From an uncultured Eubacterium sp. (lineage in GTDB: Bacteria > Bacillota > Clostridia > Oscillospirales > Acutalibacteraceae), in the NCBI GenBank assembly GCA_905234995.1, contig CAJOJV010000009.1, forward strand, positions 1 to 44,114: DNA of 44,114 bases, written 5' to 3'. The translations under genes were made by a program, and so were the position numbers. The notes beneath the pieces were generated by a model. That model searched no databases, had not been told where the DNA came from, and worked only from the letters and a program-made list of their open reading frames with translations. Shown piece by piece: positions 34,168 through 41,832 of the stretch. Within the stretch, counting starts at the first letter, position 1, and each line of letters opens with the position of its first letter.

Positions 34168-34187
34168 TCTATAACTTGCCAACCTTT

Positions 34188-34254
34188 TTGCCTTCCCCTT
34201 GAGGGGAAGGTGGCTGCGAACAAAGCGAGCAGACGGATGAGGTGGAAAAAGGAT
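34188..34254. repeat. CCTTCCCCTTGAGGGGAAGG-headed interspersed repeat
   Basis: A hairpin head (34191-34210, 9-bp arms) is followed by GGCTGCGAACAAAGCGAGCA and GACGGATGAGGTGG. This resembles a short repeat seen between genes in many gut Clostridia. It lies in the leader of the permease gene and is non-coding. Confidence 0.6.
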
Positions 34255-34278
34255 GGCATCTGAAAGGTAACTCCTTCT

Positions 34279-34944
34279 ATGTTTACAATGAATATGGCAA
34301 AATTATTTGATGTAACGCTTGATTTGCTCGGTGGCTTTGGAATGACGGTTAAGCTCTTTGCCTTAACCCTGCTTTTTGCGCTTCCGCTCGGTCTTATAAT
34401 CAGCTTCGGCTCAATGAGCAAATTCAAGCCGCTTAAGCTGCTCACAAAGGCTTTCGTCTGGGTAATCCGCGGCACTCCGCTTATGCTTCAACTCATCGTC
34501 GTTTATTACGGCCCCGGTCTGATTTTTCACTGGGATTTGATGGAGCGCTTCAATGCGGTTTTAATTGCCTTCGTTATTAACTATGCCTGCTATTTCTCGG
34601 AAATTTACAGAGGCGGAATAGAGGCAATTCCCAAGGGGCAGTATGAGGCAGGCCAGGTGCTCGGTATGACCAAAGGGCAAATCTTTTTCAAGGTCGTTCT
34701 GTTTCAGGTTATCAAGCGCATTGTGCCGCCTATGAGCAATGAAATCATCACGCTCGTTAAGGATACATCGCTCGCAAGAATTATTGCGGTTTATGAGATT
34801 ATCTGGACGGCGCAGGTCTATATCAAGATGGAAGGCTTAATCTGGCCTCTGTTCTATACCGGCGCATTCTATCTTCTCTTCTGCGGTATTCTCACCCTGC
34901 TGTTCGGCTGGGCAGAGAAAAAGATGGACTATTATAAGGGCTGA
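34279..34944 (+). CDS. Polar amino-acid ABC transporter permease (HisM/GlnP type)
   Basis: A 221-residue membrane protein with about five helices. The N-terminal half has VIRGTPLMLQLIVVYYGPGL, the family motif of HisM/GlnP permeases; the ATPase-coupling (EAA-like) loop reads QYEAGQVLGMTKGQIFFKVV. It forms the channel, probably as a homodimer, with the ATPase encoded 14 bases downstream. The ribosome-binding site is poor (GAAAGG about 14 bases before the start); a start at the internal ATG 34291 is possible. It follows a hairpin and a dispersed repeat. Confidence 0.93.
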   Translation: MFTMNMAKLFDVTLDLLGGFGMTVKLFALTLLFALPLGLIISFGSMSKFKPLKLLTKAFVWVIRGTPLMLQLIVVYYGPGLIFHWDLMERFNAVLIAFVINYACYFSEIYRGGIEAIPKGQYEAGQVLGMTKGQIFFKVVLFQVIKRIVPPMSNEIITLVKDTSLARIIAVYEIIWTAQVYIKMEGLIWPLFYTGAFYLLFCGILTLLFGWAEKKMDYYKG

Positions 34945-34958
34945 GGAGGTTTTGAATT

Positions 34959-35741
34959 ATGGCTATTCTTGAAATTAAAGATATTCAAAAAAGCTTCGGC
35001 TCAAATAATGTGCTCAAGGGCATCACCTTCTCGCTTGAGGAGGGCGAGGTGCTCTCAATCATCGGTTCCTCAGGCAGCGGTAAAACGACGCTTTTGCGCT
35101 GTATGAATTTCCTTGAAACCGCAGACCACGGCACCATTACGGTTGACGGCAATCTGATTTTTGATGCCTCCGATAAATCCCGTATGTCCGAAAAGCAGAT
35201 AAGAAAAAACAGGCTCAATTTCGGGCTCGTCTTTCAGGATTTCAATCTCTTCCCGCAGTACAGTGTTTTTGATAATCTCGTTATCGCGCCAAAGCTGCTC
35301 GCTAAGGAGCGCGAGGATTATAAGCAGTACAAGAAGCAAATACTTGATGAGATAGACCAAAAGGCGCTCAGCCTGCTTGAAAAGGTCGGTCTTTCGGATA
35401 AAAGGGATGCTTATCCCTGCGAGCTTTCGGGCGGCCAGAAGCAGCGCGTTTCAATCGCAAGGGCGCTCTGCCTTTCGCCGAAGGTGCTGTTTTTTGACGA
35501 GCCCACCTCCGCGCTTGACCCTGAGCTTACCGGCGAGATTTTAAAGGTTATCAAAAGCCTTGCTGCCGATAATATGACTATGGTTATCGTAACCCACGAA
35601 ATGAAATTTGCGCACGATGTTTCCGACAAGGTCATCTTTATGGACGGCGGCGTAATCTGCGAGGAGGGCACGCCCGAAGAGGTCTTTGAAAACCCAACCA
35701 ACGACCGCACTAAGGAATTCCTTAAAAACTATGATAATTAA
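34959..35741 (+). CDS. Polar amino-acid ABC transporter ATPase (GlnQ/HisP type)
   Basis: A 260-residue ABC ATPase. Walker A is GSSGSGKT (36-43), the Q-loop region is [12 protein letters not shown], the signature is [15 protein letters not shown], Walker B is [13 protein letters not shown], and the switch histidine is in [10 protein letters not shown]. It is slightly longer than the 240-residue norm because of an insert around [16 protein letters not shown]. It drives import by the permease encoded just upstream. RBS GAGGAGG. It ends at a terminator shared with the facing AI-2E gene. Confidence 0.95.
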   Translation: MAILEIKDIQKSFGSNNVLKGITFSLEEGEVLSIIGSSGSGKTTLLRCMNFLETADHGTITVDGNLIFDASDKSRMSEKQIRKNRLNFGLVFQDFNLFPQYSVFDNLVIAPKLLAKEREDYKQYKKQILDEIDQKALSLLEKVGLSDKRDAYPCELSGGQKQRVSIARALCLSPKVLFFDEPTSALDPELTGEILKVIKSLAADNMTMVIVTHEMKFAHDVSDKVIFMDGGVICEEGTPEEVFENPTNDRTKEFLKNYDN

Positions 35742-35778
35742 AAAACACGGGATGCCAAGTGACATCCCGTGTTTTGTT
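35742..35778. terminator. Bidirectional terminator
   Basis: A perfect 13-bp inverted repeat (35742-35754 and 35763-35775) with A and T flanks, between the convergent ATPase and AI-2E genes. Confidence 0.85.
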
Positions 35779-36993
35779 TTATTTTTTATTCTTTTTTTCT
35801 CTGCTTTTAATATCAATGTTAATCAGCTTGCTGTTTTCGTCAATGCGTTTTTCGGCGGGGATTTTCCAGAGTGAAATTCTACCCGTGTCGTTAAACGCCT
35901 TTAAGGTCATAACCGTAATCGGCACGATAAACATTCCGATAAAGCCGAAAAGCTTTAAGCCGAAGTATAAGCCCGCAAGCGTGATAATCGGGTTAACGCC
36001 CAGCGAATCGCCAACGATTTTCGGCTCTATATATTGCCTGATAACCGTGATTGCGGCATAGATTATTAATAAGCCTATTCCAAGCTTATAATTGCCGATA
36101 ATCAAATCAACCAGCGCCCACGGCACGAGAATGCCGCCGCTGCCCGCAACGGGGAGAATATCAAAAATCGTAATCGCAAGCGCAATCAGATAAATATATG
36201 CTCCGCTCAGCGCGCCCATCATACGCAGTATCGTAAAGCCGAGGCTGAGCTCGCAGAAGGTAATCAGCATAATAATTCCGTATGCCTTCACCATTTTAAG
36301 AATGGTTTTGTAAAACACCTGCTTGATTTCAACAAGCAGATTTTTTTTGCCCTCGGGCAGCTGAAGCTGCAGGAAACGAACGATTTTATCGTAATCCTTT
36401 GTGAAAAGAATCCATGCAATTATGCCGATAACGATGCTCAGCATAACGCTCGGCACGTTTTTCGCAACGCTGTAAATGCCCGTCACTCCTGATGAAATCG
36501 TGCTTGAAACAGTGCTCATATTAACGCCGAGCTTGCTCAGGTTAAAATCCTCCGAAAGATTGTTAGTCGTTTCAATAATGCCTTCAGAAGCCTTATTGTA
36601 AAGCGAGTCGGGCAGAAACGCAATTGCCTTGAGCAGCTCGCCCTGCAGCGTTTTCATAAATTCGGGGAAATCCGAAAGGCTTGCCGTCAGGTAGCTGACG
36701 AAATTTGCAATCTCTGCAATAAACCTTGAAAGCAGCAGAATAATCGGCACAAGAACAATCAGAATTGAAAGCAGCACCAACAGTATCGCCCACAGCGCGT
36801 GGCATTTCCTTTTCGTCTTTTTGTCAAGCCAGCGCATCGGCCTTTGCAAAAGCACGGCAAAGAAAAAGGACAGGAGAAATGGCGCAACCGGCCAGAACAG
36901 ATATTTAAAAAATACGTAAACGAGCCCGAGCACCGCTGCAAGAAATGCAAGGTTAATCAGAAATGCTCTTCTCTTTTCAACGTTTGAGTTCAT
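35779..36993 (-). CDS. AI-2E family transporter (PerM/YdbI type)
   Basis: A 404-residue polytopic membrane protein with about eight predicted helices and a large middle region between helices 3 and 4 (roughly 105-215), as in the AI-2E/UPF0118 family. Family-like segments: FFFAVLLQRPMRWLDKK, DILPVAGSGGILVPWAL and YIEPKIVGDSLGVNPIITLA. The start at 36993 follows AGAGGAA, unlike an in-frame ATG nine codons upstream. Members have been linked to autoinducer-2 export or Na+/H+ exchange; which applies here is unknown. It is a single-gene unit. Confidence 0.9.
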   Translation of the reverse strand: MNSNVEKRRAFLINLAFLAAVLGLVYVFFKYLFWPVAPFLLSFFFAVLLQRPMRWLDKKTKRKCHALWAILLVLLSILIVLVPIILLLSRFIAEIANFVSYLTASLSDFPEFMKTLQGELLKAIAFLPDSLYNKASEGIIETTNNLSEDFNLSKLGVNMSTVSSTISSGVTGIYSVAKNVPSVMLSIVIGIIAWILFTKDYDKIVRFLQLQLPEGKKNLLVEIKQVFYKTILKMVKAYGIIMLITFCELSLGFTILRMMGALSGAYIYLIALAITIFDILPVAGSGGILVPWALVDLIIGNYKLGIGLLIIYAAITVIRQYIEPKIVGDSLGVNPIITLAGLYFGLKLFGFIGMFIVPITVMTLKAFNDTGRISLWKIPAEKRIDENSKLINIDIKSREKKNKK

Positions 36994-37411
36994 TTGTAAT
37001 TCCTCTTTTTGAAAAATCAATCACTGATAATTATAATAAACCTATAATTTTGCTTTATCAAGAATAAATTAAAAATAATCTTTAACTTTTAGAAGAATTC
37101 TCAATCAGTGTTGACTGAAATAGTGTCAATTGATAAACATTGGGCATTATTTAAAGAATCATTTCATCAAACCTATAGAATTTTAAAATATAAACAATTC
37201 ACAAATAACAGTAAAAAATATTGAAAAACGATAATTCATATGTTATAGTGAGCATATTACAAGGAAAAAATAAGCGGTTTATCTGTCAACCCCCGATTTT
37301 AAATTAATTTTGCATTTTTGTCGTTTTTTTGTGCATTTTTGTACATCTAATTGTCAAAATAAGACAATCCTTTAATCTAAAATTAATGGGGGAGAAATTA
37401 TGAGGTGAGGT
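36994..37411. other. AT-rich intergenic region
   Basis: A 418-bp non-coding stretch with no convincing gene or RNA. It is very AT-rich, with T-rich direct repeats (GCATTTTTGT at about 37312 and 37332). It contains the promoter at 37221 and a leader of about 155 nt for the next gene. Confidence 0.6.
37221..37249 (+). promoter_or_regulatory. Extended -10 promoter for the AT-rich orphan
   Basis: TTGAAA (37221-37226), 17-bp spacer, TATAGT (37244-37249) with TGT before it. Confidence 0.6.
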
Positions 37412-38122
37412 ATGAAAAACACAAAACATATAATTGTTTTTATATTGTCAATTGTTATAACTGTACTTTGTGTTTATAAGATTGTGAACTTAACAAACTA
37501 TAACTTTGTAAAAACAAGAGCGGTAAACTATCTTTGTGATAAATATGATGCTGACAAAGACGAATTTGAACTTGTTGATTATAAGCATTCGCGTTTGGTA
37601 ATAGAGGATTTTCAGGAACTATTTGATGTTTTACAGTGGTATGATTTTTCATTTGAATTCAAATTCAAAGATAAAAACTTTTTTGTTAATAGGTACAAAG
37701 GTAGATTCTATGACGATTATCAAATAGATGATATTGAGATGTGGTGCACGGATTGGCTTAAAGAAAATGTTGACACCAATATCTCAGGTGTTTTTCTCGA
37801 TAGTAAAAACATTGCATATTATCAACACAATACACGGAAAAGCAATAAATATATCGTCAACCAAAAAGATGCTGAAGATTTTATTTTAAATTGTTATTCA
37901 AAAAAAACTCCAACCGTTATTTCTTATTATGAAAAAAATATATCTGAAAAAGATTACTCAAAAGAAAGAGATTATATCAAAAGCATAATTAATACAAAAA
38001 TCGATTCAAAAAAGGAGTTTCAAATATATATTACAAGCAATACACATTTAAAACGATTAGTGGGGAAATCATCAGATTATGAAGATTACTGGGCAACAGT
38101 TTATTCCTCTTTATATCAATAA
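37412..38122 (+). CDS. AT-rich membrane-anchored protein of unknown function
   Basis: A 236-residue protein with an N-terminal signal anchor (about 7-27) and a Lys/Asp/Tyr-rich extracytoplasmic domain. I do not recognise the family. Base composition is markedly more AT-rich than the flanking genes and codons are A/T-ending, suggesting acquisition. The start at 37412 follows GAGGTGAGG; just upstream, a GGGGGAG site precedes a two-codon reading frame (37400-37408) that overlaps this ribosome-binding site. It is followed by a repeat copy and a terminator. Confidence 0.75.
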   Translation: MKNTKHIIVFILSIVITVLCVYKIVNLTNYNFVKTRAVNYLCDKYDADKDEFELVDYKHSRLVIEDFQELFDVLQWYDFSFEFKFKDKNFFVNRYKGRFYDDYQIDDIEMWCTDWLKENVDTNISGVFLDSKNIAYYQHNTRKSNKYIVNQKDAEDFILNCYSKKTPTVISYYEKNISEKDYSKERDYIKSIINTKIDSKKEFQIYITSNTHLKRLVGKSSDYEDYWATVYSSLYQ

Positions 38123-38128
38123 AAGTAC

Positions 38129-38158
38129 AGCCAGGGGACTGTCCCCCGGTCGGTGTAA
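38129..38158. repeat. Diverged copy 3 of the GGGGAC-type interspersed repeat
   Basis: ACAGCCAGGGGACTGTCCCC followed by CGGTCGGTGT. Core arms CCAGGGGA and TCCCCCGG pair around CTG. It is directly after the stop of the AT-rich orphan. Confidence 0.65.
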
Positions 38159-38165
38159 AGTATTT

Positions 38166-38198
38166 GGAGCGCTGTCTTTCGGCGCTCCTATTTTTTTA
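38166..38198 (+). terminator. Terminator
   Basis: A 7-bp stem (38166-38172 and 38182-38188) followed by TATTTTTTT. Confidence 0.75.
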
Positions 38199-38219
38199 TT
38201 AAAAATTTTAAAATTCCTC

Positions 38220-38248
38220 TTGTATATTAGATAAAGAAGTGTTATTAT
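38220..38248 (+). promoter_or_regulatory. Promoter of the ACT-hom-lysC unit
   Basis: TTGTAT (38220-38225), 17-bp spacer, TATTAT (38243-38248) with TGT before it (extended -10). Confidence 0.6.
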
Positions 38249-38299
38249 AACTAAAGTGTTTTTCACAGCGAAACAACTGTCTTTGGGTGGTGGACAATA

Positions 38300-38737
38300 T
38301 TGTCTGAATCAAAACCAAAATATTTTCTTGTTAACGCTGATTTTCTGCCTGAGGTTTATTCAAAGGTCATTGAGGCAAAAAAGCTGCTTGCCGGCGGCGA
38401 TGCTTCAAATGCAACGCAGGCGGCAAAAATGGCGCAGCTTTCACGCTCTGCATATTATAAGTATAAGGACGGCGTTTTTGAATATAATTCAGAGGCGTCC
38501 AAGGATATGGTAACCCTCTCAATGAAGCTGGAGGACACCAAGGGCGTGCTTTCCGCAATCACGAACGAGCTTTATATGGTCGGCGCAAACGTGCTTTCCA
38601 TCAATCAGGAAATTCCGCAAAACGGTATTGCCGACGTTACGCTCACGATGTACGTTGCGGATATAACCGTTGAGGTTTCCGTGCTGATTAATAAGCTCAG
38701 AACCGTCAGCGGCGTAAAACTAATTCAGATTATGTAA
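38300..38737 (+). CDS. UPF0735 ACT-domain protein (PheB-like)
   Basis: A 145-residue protein. The N-terminal helical part YFLVNADFLPEVYSKVIEAK and LSRSAYYKYKDGVFEYN is characteristic of UPF0735; about 70-145 is an ACT domain, the small-molecule-binding fold of amino-acid regulation. It starts with TTG, supported by GGGTGGTGG upstream and by matching the family N-terminus. It lies 16 bases before hom. The family often adjoins hom in Firmicutes and is presumed regulatory; ligand unknown. Confidence 0.9.
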   Translation: MSESKPKYFLVNADFLPEVYSKVIEAKKLLAGGDASNATQAAKMAQLSRSAYYKYKDGVFEYNSEASKDMVTLSMKLEDTKGVLSAITNELYMVGANVLSINQEIPQNGIADVTLTMYVADITVEVSVLINKLRTVSGVKLIQIM

Positions 38738-38753
38738 AATTTCGGAGGTATAT

Positions 38754-39971
38754 ATGAAGGTTGCAGTTATGGGCTACGGCACCGTCGGCAGCGGCGTGGT
38801 TGAGGTTATTGAAAGCCACAGCGAAATAATCGCCAGGCGCACGGGCGGCGAGCCGCTTGAGGTTAAGTATATTCTTGATTTGCGCGATTTTCCCGATGAC
38901 CCTCATCAGGAGGCTTTCACAAAGGATTTCAACGATATTCTCAATGATCCTGAGGTTAAAATCGTTGCTGAAACTATGGGCGGAGTTAACCCTGCCTTTG
39001 ATTTCACGATGAAGCTTCTCGGCGCGGGCAAATCCGTTGTAACTTCAAATAAGGAGCTTGTTGCCCAGAAGGGGCTTGAGCTTCTTGAGCAGGCTGAAAA
39101 AAGCAATGCCAATTATCTTTTTGAGGCAAGCGTAGGCGGCGGTATTCCGATTATCCGCCCGATGACTCAGTGCCTCGCAGCCAATAATATTGAGGGCATT
39201 GCGGGCATTCTTAACGGCACAACCAATTTCATTTTAACTAAGATGATTGAGGAAAATATGTCCTTTGAAGCAGCGCTTAAGCTTGCTCAGGATAACGGCT
39301 ATGCCGAAAAGGATCCCACCGCTGATATTGAGGGTCACGATGCCTGCCGTAAGGTTTGCATCCTTGCATCCCTCGCATTCGGCAAGCACGTTTATCCAAA
39401 TCAGGTTGAGGCAGAGGGTATCAAGAATATCACGCTTGAGGACGTGGCTTATATCCAGAGCGCAAACGGCGTAATCAAGCTTCTCGGCCAGATTAAGTAT
39501 ATCAATGAAAATAAAATCGCAGCCTTTGTAAGCCCCGCAGTCGTTTATAACGGCAGCCAGCTTGCAAGCGTGCGCGATGTGTTCAATGCAATCCTCGTCC
39601 GCGGAGACGCTGTCGGCGACGTATGCTTTTACGGCAGGGGAGCGGGCAAGCTTCCAACAGCTTCCGCAGTGGTTGCCGATATCGTTGACTGCGCTAAGCA
39701 CATCTTCCGCAAAAAGATTTTCGGCTGGGGCGCAGGCGATGAGGATTACGTCGTTGACTATAAGGCGGAGCTTGAAATGCCGTTCTATGTTCGCGCAAAG
39801 ATGTCCGAGGCTCAGGCAAAGGCAACCTTCGGCGTCGTTAAATATCTTTCCCGTCCGGGTCAGCCCTCCGATGAGGTTGCCTTCATTACGGATTATATGA
39901 CCGAAAACGAGCTTAAAGCTAAGCTTGAGGGCGCAGAGGTGCTCAACGTTATTAAGGTCACCAATTACTAA
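38754..39971 (+). CDS. hom: Homoserine dehydrogenase
   Basis: A 405-residue enzyme. NAD(P)-binding motif VAVMGYGTVGSGVVEVI at the start, catalytic domain with GGGIPIIRPMTQCLAANN and GILNGTTNFILTKM, the acidic/lysine motif KDPTADIEGHDACRKVCILA, and a C-terminal ACT domain (about 325-405) for feedback control, usually by threonine. It reduces aspartate semialdehyde to homoserine for threonine and methionine synthesis. RBS CGGAGG. lysC follows after 28 bases, so the first and third steps of the aspartate pathway are encoded together. Confidence 0.97.
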   Translation: MKVAVMGYGTVGSGVVEVIESHSEIIARRTGGEPLEVKYILDLRDFPDDPHQEAFTKDFNDILNDPEVKIVAETMGGVNPAFDFTMKLLGAGKSVVTSNKELVAQKGLELLEQAEKSNANYLFEASVGGGIPIIRPMTQCLAANNIEGIAGILNGTTNFILTKMIEENMSFEAALKLAQDNGYAEKDPTADIEGHDACRKVCILASLAFGKHVYPNQVEAEGIKNITLEDVAYIQSANGVIKLLGQIKYINENKIAAFVSPAVVYNGSQLASVRDVFNAILVRGDAVGDVCFYGRGAGKLPTASAVVADIVDCAKHIFRKKIFGWGAGDEDYVVDYKAELEMPFYVRAKMSEAQAKATFGVVKYLSRPGQPSDEVAFITDYMTENELKAKLEGAEVLNVIKVTNY

Positions 39972-39999
39972 TTCACAAACAAACTAAAGGAGAATACTT

Positions 40000-41208
40000 A
40001 TGGCGCTTATTGTTCAGAAATTCGGCGGCTCATCGGTTGCCGATGCACAGCGGGTAATGAACGTTGCACGCATCGTTACCGAAACTTATAAGCAGGGTAA
40101 CGACGTCGTCGTTGTCGTTTCCGCACAGGGCGATACAACCGATGATTTAATTGAAAAGGCGAAGGAAATTAATCCCAACGCAAAAACCAGAGAAATGGAT
40201 CAGCTTCTTGCAGCGGGCGAGCAGATTTCAATCTCGCTGCTTGCGATGGCAATTGAGGGCCTCGGCTTTCCCGTTATCTCGCTTTTAGGCTGGCAGGCAG
40301 GCTTCAACACCAATTCGGTTTACGGCTCTGCAAGAATAAAAAATATCAGAACGAACCGCCTGCAGGCGGAGCTTGCAAAGCACAATATCGTCGTTGTTGC
40401 CGGCTTCCAGGGCATTAACAGATATGATGATTTAACAACCCTCGGCAGGGGCGGGTCGGATACCTCCGCAGTTGCAATTGCCGCTGCGCTCCATGCTGAT
40501 AAATGCCAGATTTTCACTGACGTTGAGGGCGTTTACACGGCAGACCCGCGCAAGGTTGAGGGCGCTCAGAAGCTTGATGAAATCACTTATGATGAAATGC
40601 TTGAGCTTGCAACTCTCGGCGCACAGGTGCTCAATAACCGCTCGGTTGAAATGGCTAAAAAATATTCCGTAGAGCTTGAGGTGCTCTCATCATTAAACCC
40701 CGTTCCGGGAACAATTGTTAAGGAGAAGATTAAAATGGAAAAAATGCTTATCAGAGGTGTAACAAAGGATACGGATGTTGCTCTTATTTCAGTAGTCGGC
40801 GTTGATGATAATCCCGGCGTTGCGTTCAAGATTTTCTCAAAGCTTGCTCATAAGAATATTAACGTTGATATTATTCTGCAGTCCGTCGGCAGAACGGGCA
40901 CGAAGGATGTAACCTTCACCGTTTCCAAGGATAACGGCCCCATTGCAGTTGAAGCAATCCGCGAGCTTCCTCAGCTTGAGGATAAGGAAATCAAGTGCAA
41001 AACGGATGTTGCAAAGGTTTCAATCGTCGGCGCAGGTATGGAATCCCACCCGGGCACTGCTTCAAAGATGTTTGAGGCGCTCTATGAGCAGAACATCAAC
41101 ATTCAGATGATTTCAACCTCTGAAATCAAGATTTCCGTTATTATTGACGAGGCAGAGGCAAACCGTGCTGTTAACGCAGTCCACAATGCATTCCTGCCGA
41201 ATGACTGA
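40000..41208 (+). CDS. lysC: Aspartate kinase, monofunctional class
   Basis: A 402-residue enzyme of the standard length for two-ACT aspartokinases. The kinase domain opens with IVQKFGGSSVADAQRV, and contains GFQGINRYDDLTTLGRGGSD and FTDVEGVYTADPRKV; two ACT domains (about 262-402) are at the C-terminus, including VSIVGAGMESHPGTASKMFE. It phosphorylates aspartate, the committed step to lysine, threonine and methionine, with feedback by lysine and/or threonine. An internal start for a separate beta subunit (near position 40735, GTTAAGGAGAAGATTAAA then ATG) is possible as in Bacillus. Confidence 0.97.
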   Translation: MALIVQKFGGSSVADAQRVMNVARIVTETYKQGNDVVVVVSAQGDTTDDLIEKAKEINPNAKTREMDQLLAAGEQISISLLAMAIEGLGFPVISLLGWQAGFNTNSVYGSARIKNIRTNRLQAELAKHNIVVVAGFQGINRYDDLTTLGRGGSDTSAVAIAAALHADKCQIFTDVEGVYTADPRKVEGAQKLDEITYDEMLELATLGAQVLNNRSVEMAKKYSVELEVLSSLNPVPGTIVKEKIKMEKMLIRGVTKDTDVALISVVGVDDNPGVAFKIFSKLAHKNINVDIILQSVGRTGTKDVTFTVSKDNGPIAVEAIRELPQLEDKEIKCKTDVAKVSIVGAGMESHPGTASKMFEALYEQNINIQMISTSEIKISVIIDEAEANRAVNAVHNAFLPND

Positions 41209-41223
41209 TGAAGAATATGATTT

Positions 41224-41253
41224 GCGGGGCGCAGTCGGCGTCCCGCTCTTTTT
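41224..41253 (+). terminator. Terminator after lysC
   Basis: A 9-bp GC-rich stem with one G-U pair (41224-41232 and 41238-41246), loop AGTCG, followed by TCTTTTT. The sequence is related to the GTAGGGG/GACGTCCCG repeat family. Confidence 0.8.
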
Positions 41254-41262
41254 ATAATTATC

Positions 41263-41291
41263 TTGACTTTGAATTAATTATAATATATAAT
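41263..41291 (+). promoter_or_regulatory. Promoter of greA-lysS-ilvD
   Basis: TTGACT (41263-41268), 17-bp spacer, TATAAT (41286-41291). Confidence 0.8.
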
Positions 41292-41338
41292 TATTTAGTT
41301 AAAATATATGTAAATTTAATTTTAAAGGAGTTATCTTT

Positions 41339-41809
41339 ATGGCAGCAAAAACTTTTAAAATGACGGCAGCAGGTAAGGCAGAGCTTGAAAGAGAGCTTGA
41401 AACCCTTAAAACCGAAGGCAGAATTGATATAGCAGAAAAGTTAAAGGTTGCCCGCTCTTATGGCGACCTTTCGGAAAACAGCGAATACGATGAGGCTAAA
41501 TCCGAGCAGGCTAAGATAGAGGCTCGTATCACAGAGCTTGAGTATCAGCTTAATAACGCTGTAATCGTTGAGGTTGCAGATAAGGACGCAGTTTCAATGG
41601 GCTCAATCGTAACCGTTAAGCGGCTTTCGGACGGCGTTGAGGCAACCTATGAAATCGTAGGCTTCGCTCAGTCCAATCCCGCAGAGGGCAAAATCTCCGA
41701 TGAAAGCCCCGTAGGCAAAGCACTGATGGGCTCAAAAATCGGCGCAACCGTAGTTGTTGAAGCTCCTATCGGCAATCTTGAATTTGAAATTTTATCAATC
41801 GGAAACTAA
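41339..41809 (+). CDS. greA: Transcription elongation factor GreA
   Basis: A 156-residue protein of normal GreA length. The N-terminal coiled coil (about 8-75) carries the acidic tip and the family motif ARSYGDLSENSEYDEAKSEQ; the C-terminal FKBP-like domain (80-156) has GSIVTVKRLSDG and SPVGKALMGSKIGATV. It stimulates cleavage of backtracked RNA in RNA polymerase. RBS AAAGGAG. lysS follows 23 bases later, an order often seen in Firmicutes. Confidence 0.97.
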   Translation: MAAKTFKMTAAGKAELERELETLKTEGRIDIAEKLKVARSYGDLSENSEYDEAKSEQAKIEARITELEYQLNNAVIVEVADKDAVSMGSIVTVKRLSDGVEATYEIVGFAQSNPAEGKISDESPVGKALMGSKIGATVVVEAPIGNLEFEILSIGN

Positions 41810-41832
41810 GTTTATCTTTTTAGAGGTTCAAT

